The notes: generated from the letters alone by a model not told the origin. DNA of 53,046 nucleotides from CAG-217 sp963638105 (GCA_963638105.1 CAVHPP010000013.1:1-53046), one strand, 5' to 3'. Positions 8,722 to 16,618 are shown, numbered from the stretch's first letter. Made by a program: numbers and translations.

Positions 8722-8848
8722 GTAGCTATCTTGCTTTGGTAGTATAGCATAGCGGATATGGGAAAGTCAAGAGATTTTTACAAAAAATACAAAATCACTG
8801 GTTTTTCGCTGTTGCATAGTATGAAATAGGTTCGTAGGAGGGGTGACA

Positions 8849-9967
8849 GTGGCAAGTATCAGTCTTTGTATGATCGTGCGAGACGAGGAAGCCGTGCTGG
8901 GGCGTTGTTTGGAGAGTGTGGCGCCGGCGGTAGATGAGATCATTCTTGTAGACACCGGCAGTGTGGACGGCACTAAGGCGGTGGCGGCAGCTTATACCGA
9001 TCAGATCTACGATTTCGCCTGGGTAGATGATTTTGCCGCGGCGCGCAATGCGTCCTTTGCCAAAGCGACAGGGGACTATATCCTGTGGCTGGATGCAGAC
9101 GATGTGCTGTTGCCGGAGGATCTGGACGCATTGCTGTGTCTGAAAAATCGACTGGACCAATCCCCGGCAGATGTAGTGATGATGCGCTACAACACCGCTT
9201 TTGACAGTCGAGGTAACCCCACTTTTTTCTTTGATCGGGAGCGTTTGGTACGCCGGGCGGCGAGACCGGTTTGGCACGGTCGGGTACACGAATATATTCA
9301 GTGCCCGGGCACCAGAATTACAGTGAATATTGCCGTGACGCATCGATCAATCAAGACAGCGTACACCACCCGAAACCTACGGATCTATGAAAAGATGGCG
9401 GCGGCAGGGGAGTCGTTTACGCCCCGAGATCGATTTTACTACGGGCGGGAGTTGTACTACCATCGGCAGTATGACCGCGCGGTACAGGCGTTGGAGGGGT
9501 TTTTGGCTCCCGGCGACGGCTGGCTGCCGGATCAGTTGGAGGCCTGCAAGTTTCTAAGTGCAGCCCTGCACGCCCAAGGGGATCGGAAGGGTGCGTTTGC
9601 TGCTCTATGCCGGGGTTTTGCCCTGGGAGCGCCTCGGGCTGACCTGGTATGCGGTTGCGGTGATCTGTTGCTGGAACAAGGGGATTATCCGGCGGCTATT
9701 TGTTGGTACAAGTGGGCGCTGGAACTGCCCCGGGACCTGCATAGCGGCTTTGTAAACACGGATGACACCGGGTACTTGCCGTACCTGCGGCTTTGCGTTT
9801 GTTATGATCGTATGGGTGATCACGCAGCGGCTGCCCGCTGCAATGCCCAAGCCGCAGCGTACCGACCCGATGATGCCGCCGTGCAGCAGAACGCAGCCTA
9901 TTTTGCCGCATTGCAGCACCCTGCCGATCTGCCGTCTAATGGAGAAAATAAGGAGCAAAATCGATGA
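8849..9967 (+). CDS. Glycosyltransferase family 2 with C-terminal TPR region
   Basis: The GTG at 8849 is preferred because AGGAGG at 8836-8841 is seven bases upstream; the in-frame GTG at 8843 is too close. The 372-residue protein has an N-terminal GT-A fold: MIVRDEE at 8-14, VDTGS at 34-38 and the metal-binding DADD at 82-85. From about 180 onwards, paired helices such as YYGRELYYHRQYDRAVQALEGF look like TPR repeats. This layout is shared by SunS-like and other protein-directed glycosyltransferases. Its stop overlaps the start of a collagen-like protein (ATGA), so that protein is the likely acceptor. It probably works in the cytoplasm. Acceptor and sugar donor are inference. Confidence 0.85.
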   Translation: MASISLCMIVRDEEAVLGRCLESVAPAVDEIILVDTGSVDGTKAVAAAYTDQIYDFAWVDDFAAARNASFAKATGDYILWLDADDVLLPEDLDALLCLKNRLDQSPADVVMMRYNTAFDSRGNPTFFFDRERLVRRAARPVWHGRVHEYIQCPGTRITVNIAVTHRSIKTAYTTRNLRIYEKMAAAGESFTPRDRFYYGRELYYHRQYDRAVQALEGFLAPGDGWLPDQLEACKFLSAALHAQGDRKGAFAALCRGFALGAPRADLVCGCGDLLLEQGDYPAAICWYKWALELPRDLHSGFVNTDDTGYLPYLRLCVCYDRMGDHAAAARCNAQAAAYRPDDAAVQQNAAYFAALQHPADLPSNGENKEQNR

Positions 9968-10866
9968 ATACAACCATTTATAAAAATCAACCCTGCTGCG
10001 ACGCTTGCTGTAAACCGGCTTGCTCCTGCTGCCCCGCTGCTGTTGGGCCTACCGGTCCCATAGGCCCCACCGGCCCCACCGGGCCCACAGGTCCGGGTGT
10101 GGGCGCTACCGGCCCTACCGGTCCTATGGGTCCTACGGGCGCTACCGGTGCGGCAGGCAGTAACGGACAAATGGGGCCCACAGGTCCCACCGGCGCACCG
10201 GGCAGTAATGGCCAAATGGGTCCCACCGGTCCAACAGGTGCAACCGGAGCTGCCGGTGTTGCAGGCGCAACAGGACCTACCGGTGCCACAGGTGCTACCG
10301 GCGCAACAGGTCCTGCCGGTACAGCGGGTGCCACTGGTGCCACCGGCGCAACAGGTCCTGCCGGACCGACGGGCGCCACCGGTGCAGCCGGAACGGTGCT
10401 GCCCGGCGAATTGGTGACCAATGGCTCTATGGAGCAGTTCACCAATACCGTCCCCACCGGTTGGACGGTGAACAACGATGCTTTGGCCGGGCAATCCACC
10501 GCCGCCGGTCAGGTGCACAGCGGTTTATCAGCGGTGCAACTGGCATCGGGTGCGCAAATGCGCCAGACCAACGCCGCTGCCGCAGGCAGCTATTACCGGC
10601 TTTCCTTTTATGCCCAAGGGGTAGGGGATCAACCGGCAGTGACTGGCAGGATCATCTTTACAGACGCAGCCGGCGGCGAATCAAATGCGGCTGATGTGTC
10701 GGTGCGTTCTCAGGATATGGTTAAGACGGCGCCGAATTTTGGTTATTATCAGGTAATCAGTTCTGTGGTGCCGGAGAATGTGACCACAGTGACAGTTGAT
10801 CTGGAAACAACCGGCGGCGCGAATGACAGCGTGATTCTGGATGATGTATCTCTGACCGTAGTTTAA
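9964..10866 (+). CDS. Collagen-like (Gly-X-Thr) protein with Cys-rich head and jelly-roll-like C-terminal domain
   Basis: This 300-residue protein has three parts. Residues 1-27 contain seven cysteines in CC/CxC pairs (11, 12, 15, 16, 20, 22, 23). Residues 28-146 are about 39 Gly-X-Y triplets, mostly GPT and GAT, with one four-residue interruption. Residues 147-300 form a beta-rich domain starting LVTNGSMEQF...PTGW and ending SVILDDVSLTVV, the pattern of CBM4/9-like or NTTRR-F1-like jelly rolls. There is no signal peptide, as in BclA-type exosporium proteins. Threonine in the Y position is the typical O-glycosylation site of BclA. Translational coupling to the upstream glycosyltransferase fits a glycosylated spore-surface filament, but the spore location is an inference. 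Confidence 0.85.
   Translation: MNTTIYKNQPCCDACCKPACSCCPAAVGPTGPIGPTGPTGPTGPGVGATGPTGPMGPTGATGAAGSNGQMGPTGPTGAPGSNGQMGPTGPTGATGAAGVAGATGPTGATGATGATGPAGTAGATGATGATGPAGPTGATGAAGTVLPGELVTNGSMEQFTNTVPTGWTVNNDALAGQSTAAGQVHSGLSAVQLASGAQMRQTNAAAAGSYYRLSFYAQGVGDQPAVTGRIIFTDAAGGESNAADVSVRSQDMVKTAPNFGYYQVISSVVPENVTTVTVDLETTGGANDSVILDDVSLTVV
10045..10401 (+). repeat. Collagen-like Gly-X-Y triplet repeat
   Basis: About 39 nine-base units encode GPT, GAT, GPA, GSN-GQM and similar triplets. The nucleotide repeats are imperfect. Their strong three-base periodicity produces long false open frames on the opposite strand. Confidence 0.9.
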
Positions 10867-10873
10867 CTGCGGG

Positions 10874-10905
10874 GCTCGGTGTGCGCAGGTGCACCGGGCT
10901 TTTTT
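10874..10905 (+). terminator. Terminator after the collagen-like gene
   Basis: GCTCGGTG (10874-10881) pairs with CACCGGGC (10892-10899), with one wobble pair, followed by six T. It lies eight bases after the stop codon. Confidence 0.85.
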
Positions 10906-10928
10906 GTTGGCGGAATTTAGGCTTTTTG

Positions 10929-10957
10929 TTGCGATACGAAGCGGACTGTGCTAGGAT
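10929..10957 (+). promoter_or_regulatory. Promoter in front of a truncated secreted-protein gene
   Basis: TTGCGA (10929-10934), 17-bp spacer, TAGGAT (10952-10957). It reads toward the signal-peptide remnant that follows and has good SigA-type spacing. Confidence 0.55.
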
Positions 10958-10983
10958 AGAACAAAATGAACATTTGGGAGAAA

Positions 10984-11100
10984 ATGATGAAAAAATTACT
11001 TTGTGTTTTATCTGCGCTGGTTTTGGTGGTCACTCTCCTGCCTGTTTGTAAATCGTCTGCGATTTTTCGCCACAAGGCCATCGGTAAATCCGATGGCCTT
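10984..11100 (+). pseudogene. Remnant of a secreted-protein gene: start, signal peptide, then terminator
   Basis: A GGGAG site and double ATG (10984 and 10987) start a perfect signal peptide, MKKLLCVLSALVLVV followed by TLLPVCKSSA, to about 11061. The frame then runs into a perfect terminator hairpin instead of a mature domain. The layout resembles that of the intact secreted protein at 37170, which also has tandem ATGs and MKK at its start. An internal deletion that joined the signal-peptide end to the gene's own terminator would explain this. A real short secreted peptide ending elsewhere in the frame cannot be excluded, but the frame continues into purF in another register. Confidence 0.5.
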
Positions 11101-11104
11101 AATT
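11074..11104 (+). terminator. Perfect 11-bp terminator hairpin
   Basis: AAGGCCATCGG (11074-11084), loop TAAAT, CCGATGGCCTT (11090-11100), then AATTTTG. It lies inside the frame of the signal-peptide remnant and insulates the next promoter. Confidence 0.8.
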
Positions 11105-11128
11105 TTGTAAAAATATTGCAATTTTTCT

Positions 11129-11156
11129 TTGTATTTTGCGAATCATCTGTTATAAT
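11129..11156 (+). promoter_or_regulatory. Promoter of the purF-like gene
   Basis: TTGTAT (11129-11134), 16-bp spacer, TATAAT (11151-11156). The start codon lies 30 bases downstream behind AAGGAGAGG. Confidence 0.65.
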
Positions 11157-11186
11157 AGGCACATTCCAAGGAGAGGATGTGGAGTT

Positions 11187-12593
11187 ATGGGCGGATATTT
11201 TGCCGCAGTATCCAAAGAAGATTGCGTATTTGATTTGTTTTTCGGGGTGGACTACCACTCCCACCTGGGCACACGCCGGGCGGGAATGGCGGTGTATGAC
11301 CCGGAAACCGGCTTTGACAAAGCCATACATAATATTGAAAATGCGCCGTTTCGTACCAAGTTCACCAAGGAGTCTCAGGAGATGCACGGTACCATGGGCA
11401 TTGGCTGTATTTCCGATTTTGAGGCACAGCCCATATTGGTGCGTTCCCACCACGGCACCTTTGCCATTACAACGGTAGGGAAGATCAATAATGCAGACGC
11501 TATTGTGGATGAGATTATCGGGACCAACGCCCATTTCTTTGAAATGCGGGGTGGCGAGATCAATCCCACGGAACTGGTGGCGGCGCTGATCGACCAAAAA
11601 GAGAATTTTGTAGAGGGTATTCGCTACGCCCAAGAAGTGATCGACGGCTCTATGAGTATGCTGCTTTTGACCCCCAAAGGGGTGTATGCTGCCCGGGACA
11701 AGCTGGGGCGCACACCCATTGTGCTGGGCAAAAAGCAGGACGGTTACTGCGCCAGCTTTGAAAGCTTTGCCTATTTGAATTTGGGCTATACAGACTACAA
11801 AGAACTTGGCCCCGGCGAGATCGTGGTGCTAACTCCGGACGGTGTGCAGCAGTTAGTTGCACCGGGCAAAAAAATGAAAATTTGCACCTTCCTGTGGGTG
11901 TATTACGGTTATCCGTCCTCGTCCTATCAAGGGATCAGCGTGGAGAAAATGCGTTATCACTGCGGCGAGCTGCTGGCAGGCCGCGACAACGCTAAGCCGG
12001 ACATTGTGGCCGGTGTGCCGGACTCCGGCATTGCCCACGCCATCGGCTATGCCAACGCCTCCGGCATTCCGTTTTCTCGTCCGTTTGTTAAGTACACGCC
12101 TACCTGGCCCCGCTCTTTTATGCCGCCCAACCAGACCAAGCGCAACCTGATTGCTAAGATGAAGTTGATTCCGGTGCACGATTTGATTGAGGGCAAGAGT
12201 CTGCTGCTTATTGATGACTCCATCGTTCGCGGCACCCAGCTGCGGGAGACCACGGAGTTTTTGTACGCCAGCGGTGCAAAAGAAGTGCATATCCGGCCGG
12301 CGTGCCCGCCGTTACTGTTTGGTTGTAAGTACCTGAACTTCTCCCGTTCCACCTCAGAGATGGAACTGATCACCCGTCGTGTGATCCAGGAACTGGAGGG
12401 CGGCGATCCCACAAAGGAAGTGCTGGCAGAATATGCCGACCCGGACAGCGAAAAATACGCCGCCATGGTGGAGAAAATCGGCGAAAAGCTGCACTTTACC
12501 AGCTTGCGCTATCATCGACTGGACGATATGATCGCCTCCGTAGGTATTCCTGCGGATCAGCTTTGCACCTACTGCTGGAACGGCAAAGAATAA
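11187..12593 (+). CDS. Amidophosphoribosyltransferase (PurF) paralogue without a glutaminase nucleophile
   Basis: The 468-residue protein has the PurF layout: N-terminal class II amidotransferase fold, then a phosphoribosyltransferase domain. The PRPP loop LLLIDDSIVRGTQLRET (about 337-353) is intact. Four cysteines match the [4Fe-4S] ligands of Bacillus-type PurF: 233 (KICTF), 380 (FGCKY), 460 and 463 (CTYC). However, the N-terminus is MGGYFAAVSKEDC: canonical PurF is cleaved to expose Cys1, and here there is Gly, with the nearest Cys at 13. The Asn-Gly of the oxyanion hole is also not recognisable; the segment reads HHGTFAITTVGKINNAD. It may use free ammonia, have another role or be regulatory. 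No other purine gene lies near. The start follows a good ribosome site. Family certain, activity uncertain. Confidence 0.8.
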   Translation: MGGYFAAVSKEDCVFDLFFGVDYHSHLGTRRAGMAVYDPETGFDKAIHNIENAPFRTKFTKESQEMHGTMGIGCISDFEAQPILVRSHHGTFAITTVGKINNADAIVDEIIGTNAHFFEMRGGEINPTELVAALIDQKENFVEGIRYAQEVIDGSMSMLLLTPKGVYAARDKLGRTPIVLGKKQDGYCASFESFAYLNLGYTDYKELGPGEIVVLTPDGVQQLVAPGKKMKICTFLWVYYGYPSSSYQGISVEKMRYHCGELLAGRDNAKPDIVAGVPDSGIAHAIGYANASGIPFSRPFVKYTPTWPRSFMPPNQTKRNLIAKMKLIPVHDLIEGKSLLLIDDSIVRGTQLRETTEFLYASGAKEVHIRPACPPLLFGCKYLNFSRSTSEMELITRRVIQELEGGDPTKEVLAEYADPDSEKYAAMVEKIGEKLHFTSLRYHRLDDMIASVGIPADQLCTYCWNGKE

Positions 12594-12608
12594 ATAAGAC
12601 AAAAGAAA

Positions 12609-12645
12609 AAGAACAGTTACCCTTGCGGGTAGCTGTTCTTTTTTT
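12609..12645. terminator. Bidirectional terminator between purF-like and zinc-ribbon genes
   Basis: AAGAACAGTTACCC (12609-12622), loop TTGC, GGGTAGCTGTTCTT (12627-12640), flanked by A-rich and T-rich runs. It serves both convergent genes. Confidence 0.9.
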
Positions 12646-12697
12646 GCTTTTTTGCTATTGAAATAGATGCTATTTATAGATTTATATCAATAACCGG

Positions 12698-12973
12698 TTA
12701 CTCTGCTTTCATGTTCGCAAAGCACTCGCTGCAATAAACCGGACGGTCTTCCCGCGGCTCAAAGGGAACCTTGCAGGCTGCGCCGCAGTTGGCGCAAACA
12801 GCGTCGTGCATTTCGCGGGGACCGCGAGCGGCGGCTTTTCTTGCGCTACGGCAAGCTTTGCAGCGCTGGGGCTCATTGACAAATCCCTTTTCAGCATAGA
12901 ACTCCTGTTCACCGGCTGTAAAGACGAATTCGTTCCCACAATCCTTGCAGACTAATGTTTTGTCTTCGTACAT
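12698..12973 (-). CDS. Small zinc-ribbon protein with four Cys pairs
   Basis: The 91-residue product contains CKDC, CKAC, CANC and CSEC pairs, enough for two zinc ribbons. The N-terminal half (LVCKDCGNEFVFTAGEQEFY...GFVNEPQRCKACR) matches the common zf-trcl type, and the C-terminal half (VCANCGAACKVPF...VYCSECF) the CxxC-x-CxxC type. Proteins of this kind are widespread in Clostridia; their role is not known to me. It lies 26 bases after the SigH-like sigma gene on the same strand, so the two probably share a transcript. Confidence 0.7.
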   Translation of the reverse strand: MYEDKTLVCKDCGNEFVFTAGEQEFYAEKGFVNEPQRCKACRSARKAAARGPREMHDAVCANCGAACKVPFEPREDRPVYCSECFANMKAE

Positions 12974-12999
12974 TGGACCTTAACTACCTCTCATAAGAT

Positions 13000-13569
13000 T
13001 TATTCAAAAAGAAGCGTCAACTTCTTACGAATACGCTGTAATGCGTTGTCTACCGCCTTTGGGCTTTTGCCCAGTCGGGTGGCAATATCCGCATACCGAA
13101 AACCGCTGATGTGCAGGCGCAGCACCTCATTTTCCATGGGGGACAACTGATGCTCCAGCGCCCGGCTCAGGCGCGCCACACTTTCTGCGGCCAAAAAATC
13201 GTCCTCCGCGCTGACGGCTGTACCGGCATGGTCCAGATAGTCCTCCAAGGAAACCATATTATCCGCCGGAACATCTTTGCGCCGACTGAATTTCCGCAGC
13301 GCGGTTTGTATTGCATTTTCAATACAAGTGCCGGCAAAAGTGCGAAAAGCGGCGCCCCGTTTCGGTTGGTAAGCACGCAGGGCGGCCAGCAGACCGATCA
13401 TGCCCTCCTGGACCAGGTCGTCCTTTTCCAGTGGAGAGTGAATGTACTTCATGGCAATCATCTCCACAGTGGGGCGCATGGCGTGGACCAGTGCATTTAT
13501 GGCTTCTCCGCTGCCGCCTTGGGCGGCGGAAACCAGCGATTCAATATCTGTTTTTTTTGTTGCTGACAT
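13000..13569 (-). CDS. Sigma-70 family sigma factor, SigH-like
   Basis: The 189-residue protein has region 2 (about 45-100), with DDLVQEGMIGLLAALRAY and RTFAGTCIENAI, and region 4 (about 140-185), with LSPMENEVLRLHISGFRYADIA and a KSPKAVDNALQRIRKKL recognition helix. There is no region 1 or full region 3. This is the layout of SigH-type factors, which in Clostridia start sporulation. It is shorter than typical SigH (roughly 210-220), so a related alternative factor is possible. The ATG at 13569 follows a good SigA promoter. The zinc-ribbon gene follows on the same transcript. Confidence 0.75.
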   Translation of the reverse strand: MSATKKTDIESLVSAAQGGSGEAINALVHAMRPTVEMIAMKYIHSPLEKDDLVQEGMIGLLAALRAYQPKRGAAFRTFAGTCIENAIQTALRKFSRRKDVPADNMVSLEDYLDHAGTAVSAEDDFLAAESVARLSRALEHQLSPMENEVLRLHISGFRYADIATRLGKSPKAVDNALQRIRKKLTLLFE

Positions 13570-13590
13570 AATTTTCCTGCCTTATGATTG

Positions 13591-13619
13591 ATTATACAAC
13601 GGTTATTGGTCATAGTCAA
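13591..13619 (-). promoter_or_regulatory. Promoter of the SigH-like gene
   Basis: On the minus strand TTGACT (13614-13619), 17-bp spacer, TATAAT (13591-13596): near-consensus SigA. It starts transcription about 15 bases upstream of the ATG. The remaining 13620-13706 is AT-rich with only a weak ATTATTA/TAATAAT hairpin. Confidence 0.75.
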
Positions 13620-13706
13620 CAATTTTTCATTCTGCAAGAAAAAATTATTATTTAACTTGGATAATAATGTACAAAACGCGTAAAATGGTGATTAATTATA
13701 GAATGC

Positions 13707-14801
13707 TTATACATTAAAGCGGAACAGCACCACATCGCCGTCCTGCATGACATACTCTTTGCCCTCACTGCGGACCAGGCCTTTCTCTTTGGCAGCCGTC
13801 ATACCGCCGCAGGCCACCAGATCGTCAAAGGAAACCACCTCGGCGCGAATGAAGCCCCGCTCAAAGTCTGTGTGGATCTTGCCGGCAGCCTGGGGCGCCT
13901 TGGTGCCTTCTTTAATGGTCCAGGCACGCACTTCCGGCTTACCGGCGGTCAGGTAGGAAATCAGACCCAAAAGGGAATAACTCTTCTTGATCAGCCGATC
14001 CAGCCCGCTTTTTTCCAGTCCCATATCACTTAGGAACATGGCCTTTTCGTCCTCGTCCAGTTGAGCGATCTCTGCCTCCATTTCTGCGCAGATGGGCAGT
14101 GTTTCCGCACCCTCTGCGGCAGCGATCTGCTCCACCGCTTTGTAGAACGGATTGCTCTCAATTCCGGCGTTAAAGTCGTCCTCGCCCATATTGCAGGCAT
14201 AGATCACCGGCTTGATGGTCAGGAGCGACACTTCTTTCAGGTACTCTTGTTCATCCTCGCTGATCTCCACGCTGCGGGCGGTTTTGCCTTCTTCCATCTC
14301 CGCGGCCAGTCGCTCCAGAAACGCCACCTCCGGCGCCAGCGTCTTGTCGCCCTTCATGGCTTTTTTACGGCTGTCAATTCGTCGATTCAGAATATCCAGA
14401 TCCGAGAGAATCAGCTCCAAATTGATGGTCTCAATGTCCCTTGCCGGATCCACAGAGCCGTCCACATGGGTGATGTCGTCATTCTCAAAGCAGCGGACAA
14501 CATGGATAATGGCGTCTACCTCCCGGATATGGGACAGAAATTTGTTGCCCAGACCCTCGCCCTTGGACGCACCCTTGACCAGTCCTGCAATGTCTACAAA
14601 CTCAATGGTGGCCGGCGTGAATTTGTCCGGGTGGTACATTTCTGCCAGCTTGTCCAGCCGTTCGTCCGGCACGCTGACCATACCCACATTAGGCTCTATG
14701 GTGCAAAAGGGGTAGTTGGCGCTTTGGGCGCCTGCGTTTGTGATGGCGTTAAAAAGTGTGCTTTTGCCTACGTTTGGCAAGCCTACGATACCAAGTTTCA
14801 T
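13707..14801 (-). CDS. ychF: Redox-regulated ATPase YchF (Obg/OLA1 family)
   Basis: The start at 14801 (MKLGIVGLPNVGKS) is chosen because it matches the family N-terminus and follows GGAG; the longer frame has no such support. The 364-residue length is exactly usual. The P-loop GLPNVGKST, the G3 segment DIAGLVKGASKGEGLGN and CNMGEDD in place of the NKxD motif are seen; the NxxE variant is what makes YchF prefer ATP over GTP. A C-terminal TGS domain is present (AWTIKEGTKAPQAAGKIHTDFERGF). The protein binds ribosomes and responds to oxidative stress in other bacteria. It is divergent from ilvB. Confidence 0.95.
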   Translation of the reverse strand: MKLGIVGLPNVGKSTLFNAITNAGAQSANYPFCTIEPNVGMVSVPDERLDKLAEMYHPDKFTPATIEFVDIAGLVKGASKGEGLGNKFLSHIREVDAIIHVVRCFENDDITHVDGSVDPARDIETINLELILSDLDILNRRIDSRKKAMKGDKTLAPEVAFLERLAAEMEEGKTARSVEISEDEQEYLKEVSLLTIKPVIYACNMGEDDFNAGIESNPFYKAVEQIAAAEGAETLPICAEMEAEIAQLDEDEKAMFLSDMGLEKSGLDRLIKKSYSLLGLISYLTAGKPEVRAWTIKEGTKAPQAAGKIHTDFERGFIRAEVVSFDDLVACGGMTAAKEKGLVRSEGKEYVMQDGDVVLFRFNV

Positions 14802-14848
14802 TCTTTTAGCTCCGATGTCTGAATTACACGTTTTTTTGTGCGAATATA

Positions 14849-14877
14849 AGTATATACCAATGCTGCTGTTTTTACAA
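14849..14877 (-). promoter_or_regulatory. Promoter of ychF
   Basis: On the minus strand TTGTAA (14872-14877), 17-bp spacer, TATACT (14849-14854). It is back-to-back with the ilvB promoter. Confidence 0.6.
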
Positions 14878-14890
14878 GGATAAATTTTTC

Positions 14891-14940
14891 TTGACATAGT
14901 ATCACAAATATCCTAAAATATATATTAAATTTTTGTGATA
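14891..14940 (+). promoter_or_regulatory. ilvB promoter overlapped by an inverted repeat (operator-like)
   Basis: TTGACA (14891-14896), 17-bp spacer, TAAAAT (14914-14919). A perfect inverted repeat, TATCACAAA (14900-14908) and TTTGTGATA (14932-14940), has its left arm in the spacer and its right arm near the expected transcription start. That is the position of a repressor operator. It does not match the CodY box I know. The leader is too short for a T-box or attenuator. Confidence 0.6.
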
Positions 14941-14953
14941 GGAGAGGAATTTA

Positions 14954-16618
14954 ATGGAACTCAACGGCTCTCAGATCGTTCTTGAAGTCTTGAAAGAACA
15001 GGGCGTAGATACCGTCTTTGGTTATCCCGGCGGCACGATCCTGAATATTTTTGACGAGCTTTATAAATACGGCGACACCTTTAAGCATATTTTGACTGCC
15101 CATGAGCAGGGCGCTTCCCACGCGGCAGACGGCTATGCCCGCGCCACCGGCAAGGTGGGCGTGTGCTTTGCCACCTCCGGCCCCGGCTCCACCAATCTGG
15201 TAACCGGCATTGCCACGGCCTATATGGACTCTGTGCCGGTGGTTGCCATTACCTGCAACTATGCCACCTCCGGCTTGGGGCGAGACAGCTTTCAGGAGGT
15301 AGACATTTGCGGTATTACCATGCCCATTACCAAGCACAACTTTCAGGTAAAGTCTGTGGAGGAGCTGGCGCCCACGCTGCGCCGGGCGTTCCGCATTGCC
15401 CAGACCGGGCGTAAAGGTCCTGTGCTGGTAGATATTCCCAAGGATATAACTTCTGCCACTTGTGCATATGTGGCAGAGCCGAAAGTGGAGATTGAGCCGT
15501 TTAAGATGCCCAAGCAGTCTTGCGTAGATCGGGCGTTGGAGCTGCTGAAGAACGCCAAGAAGCCGCTGATTTATGTTGGCGGCGGCGCCATTCTCTCCAA
15601 AGTGGGCGAAGATCTGATTACTTTTGCCGAGAAACTGGACGCACCGGTGGTGTCCTCTCTTATGGGTTTGGGCGCATTTCCGTACGGCCACCCGCTGCAC
15701 GTGGGGCTGATCGGTATGCATGGCCATTTTGAGGCCAATAAGGCGGCGCATGACTGCGATGTACTTATCACTTGCGGCGCCCGCTTCTCCGACCGTGTGG
15801 CCGGCAACCGCAAGAAGTTCGCGCCTAACGCAGAGATTTTACATATTGACATTGACGCAGCGGAGATGGACAAAAACATCTTTTCCAACTACCATCTGCG
15901 TGGTGACTTGGCAGAAATTCTGCCCATGCTGACCCGTAATGTGGAGCAGATGGATCACAGCGACTGGAAAGCGGAGATCGAGGCCAGCCGACATCCCTTT
16001 AAGCAGCTGCAGATCGGGGATTATGTAAATCCCCAGGTCTTAATTGAAAAAATTGACGAAAAGACCCCGGATGACACCATTGTAGTTACCGATGTGGGTC
16101 AGCACCAGTTATGGGCTGCCCAGTTCTATAAGTACACACGGCCCCGCACCCTGCTGACCTCCGGCGGACTGGGCACCATGGGCTACTCCATGGGCGCTGC
16201 CTTTGGCGCGGCAATGGGCTGTCCGGATCAAACCGTGGTGATGTTTGCCGGTGACGGCGGCTTCCACATGAACCTGTCCGAGTTGGCCACCATGGCGTCC
16301 TACAATATCCCGGTTAAAATGTTCATTATGAACAACACCGTGCTGGGTATGGTGCGCCAGTGGCAAAAGCTGTTTTATAACAACCGCTTTTCCGATACAG
16401 ATCCTCACCGGGTTACGGATTTTGTGAAGGTGGCAGAAGCCTTTGGCGTAAAGGGTCTGCGTATCCATACCAATGATGATATTGACGCTGTGCTGGCAGA
16501 GGCGCTGGCTTATCCCGGTCCGGTGTTGGTGGACTGCCGTATTTCGCCGGACAGCAATGTGCTGCCGATGATCCCGCCCGGCGGCGCACACACGGACATT
16601 ATTGAGCAGTTTAACTGA
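14954..16618 (+). CDS. ilvB: Acetolactate synthase, large (catalytic) subunit
   Basis: The 554-residue protein is a full-length TPP enzyme: N-terminal domain with VFGYPGGTILNIFDEL and the catalytic Glu in AHEQGASHAADGYAR, a central FAD/NAD-like domain (about 190-330), and the C-terminal TPP domain with GDGGFHMN...N as the diphosphate/Mg2+ motif and MVRQWQ as the family signature. It joins two pyruvates, or pyruvate and 2-oxobutyrate, in the first common step of valine, leucine and isoleucine synthesis. The start follows GGAGAGG. It is directly followed by its small subunit 15 bases on. Confidence 0.95.
   Translation: MELNGSQIVLEVLKEQGVDTVFGYPGGTILNIFDELYKYGDTFKHILTAHEQGASHAADGYARATGKVGVCFATSGPGSTNLVTGIATAYMDSVPVVAITCNYATSGLGRDSFQEVDICGITMPITKHNFQVKSVEELAPTLRRAFRIAQTGRKGPVLVDIPKDITSATCAYVAEPKVEIEPFKMPKQSCVDRALELLKNAKKPLIYVGGGAILSKVGEDLITFAEKLDAPVVSSLMGLGAFPYGHPLHVGLIGMHGHFEANKAAHDCDVLITCGARFSDRVAGNRKKFAPNAEILHIDIDAAEMDKNIFSNYHLRGDLAEILPMLTRNVEQMDHSDWKAEIEASRHPFKQLQIGDYVNPQVLIEKIDEKTPDDTIVVTDVGQHQLWAAQFYKYTRPRTLLTSGGLGTMGYSMGAAFGAAMGCPDQTVVMFAGDGGFHMNLSELATMASYNIPVKMFIMNNTVLGMVRQWQKLFYNNRFSDTDPHRVTDFVKVAEAFGVKGLRIHTNDDIDAVLAEALAYPGPVLVDCRISPDSNVLPMIPPGGAHTDIIEQFN

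Noticed and set aside
8541..8848. Additional small gene between endolysin and glycosyltransferase
   Set aside because: Apart from the terminator and the tRNA, the sequence holds only short frames without ribosome sites.
10045..10401. Possible CRISPR-like or tandem DNA repeat
   Set aside because: The periodicity is nine bases and codes for collagen triplets; there are no spacers and no cas genes.
9987..10499. Proline/valine-rich open frame opposite the collagen-like repeat
   Set aside because: Produced by the nine-base periodicity of the Gly-X-Y repeat on the other strand.
14878..14953. T-box or leader attenuator upstream of ilvB
   Set aside because: The expected transcript start is only about 30 bases from the ATG; there is no specifier loop or terminator.
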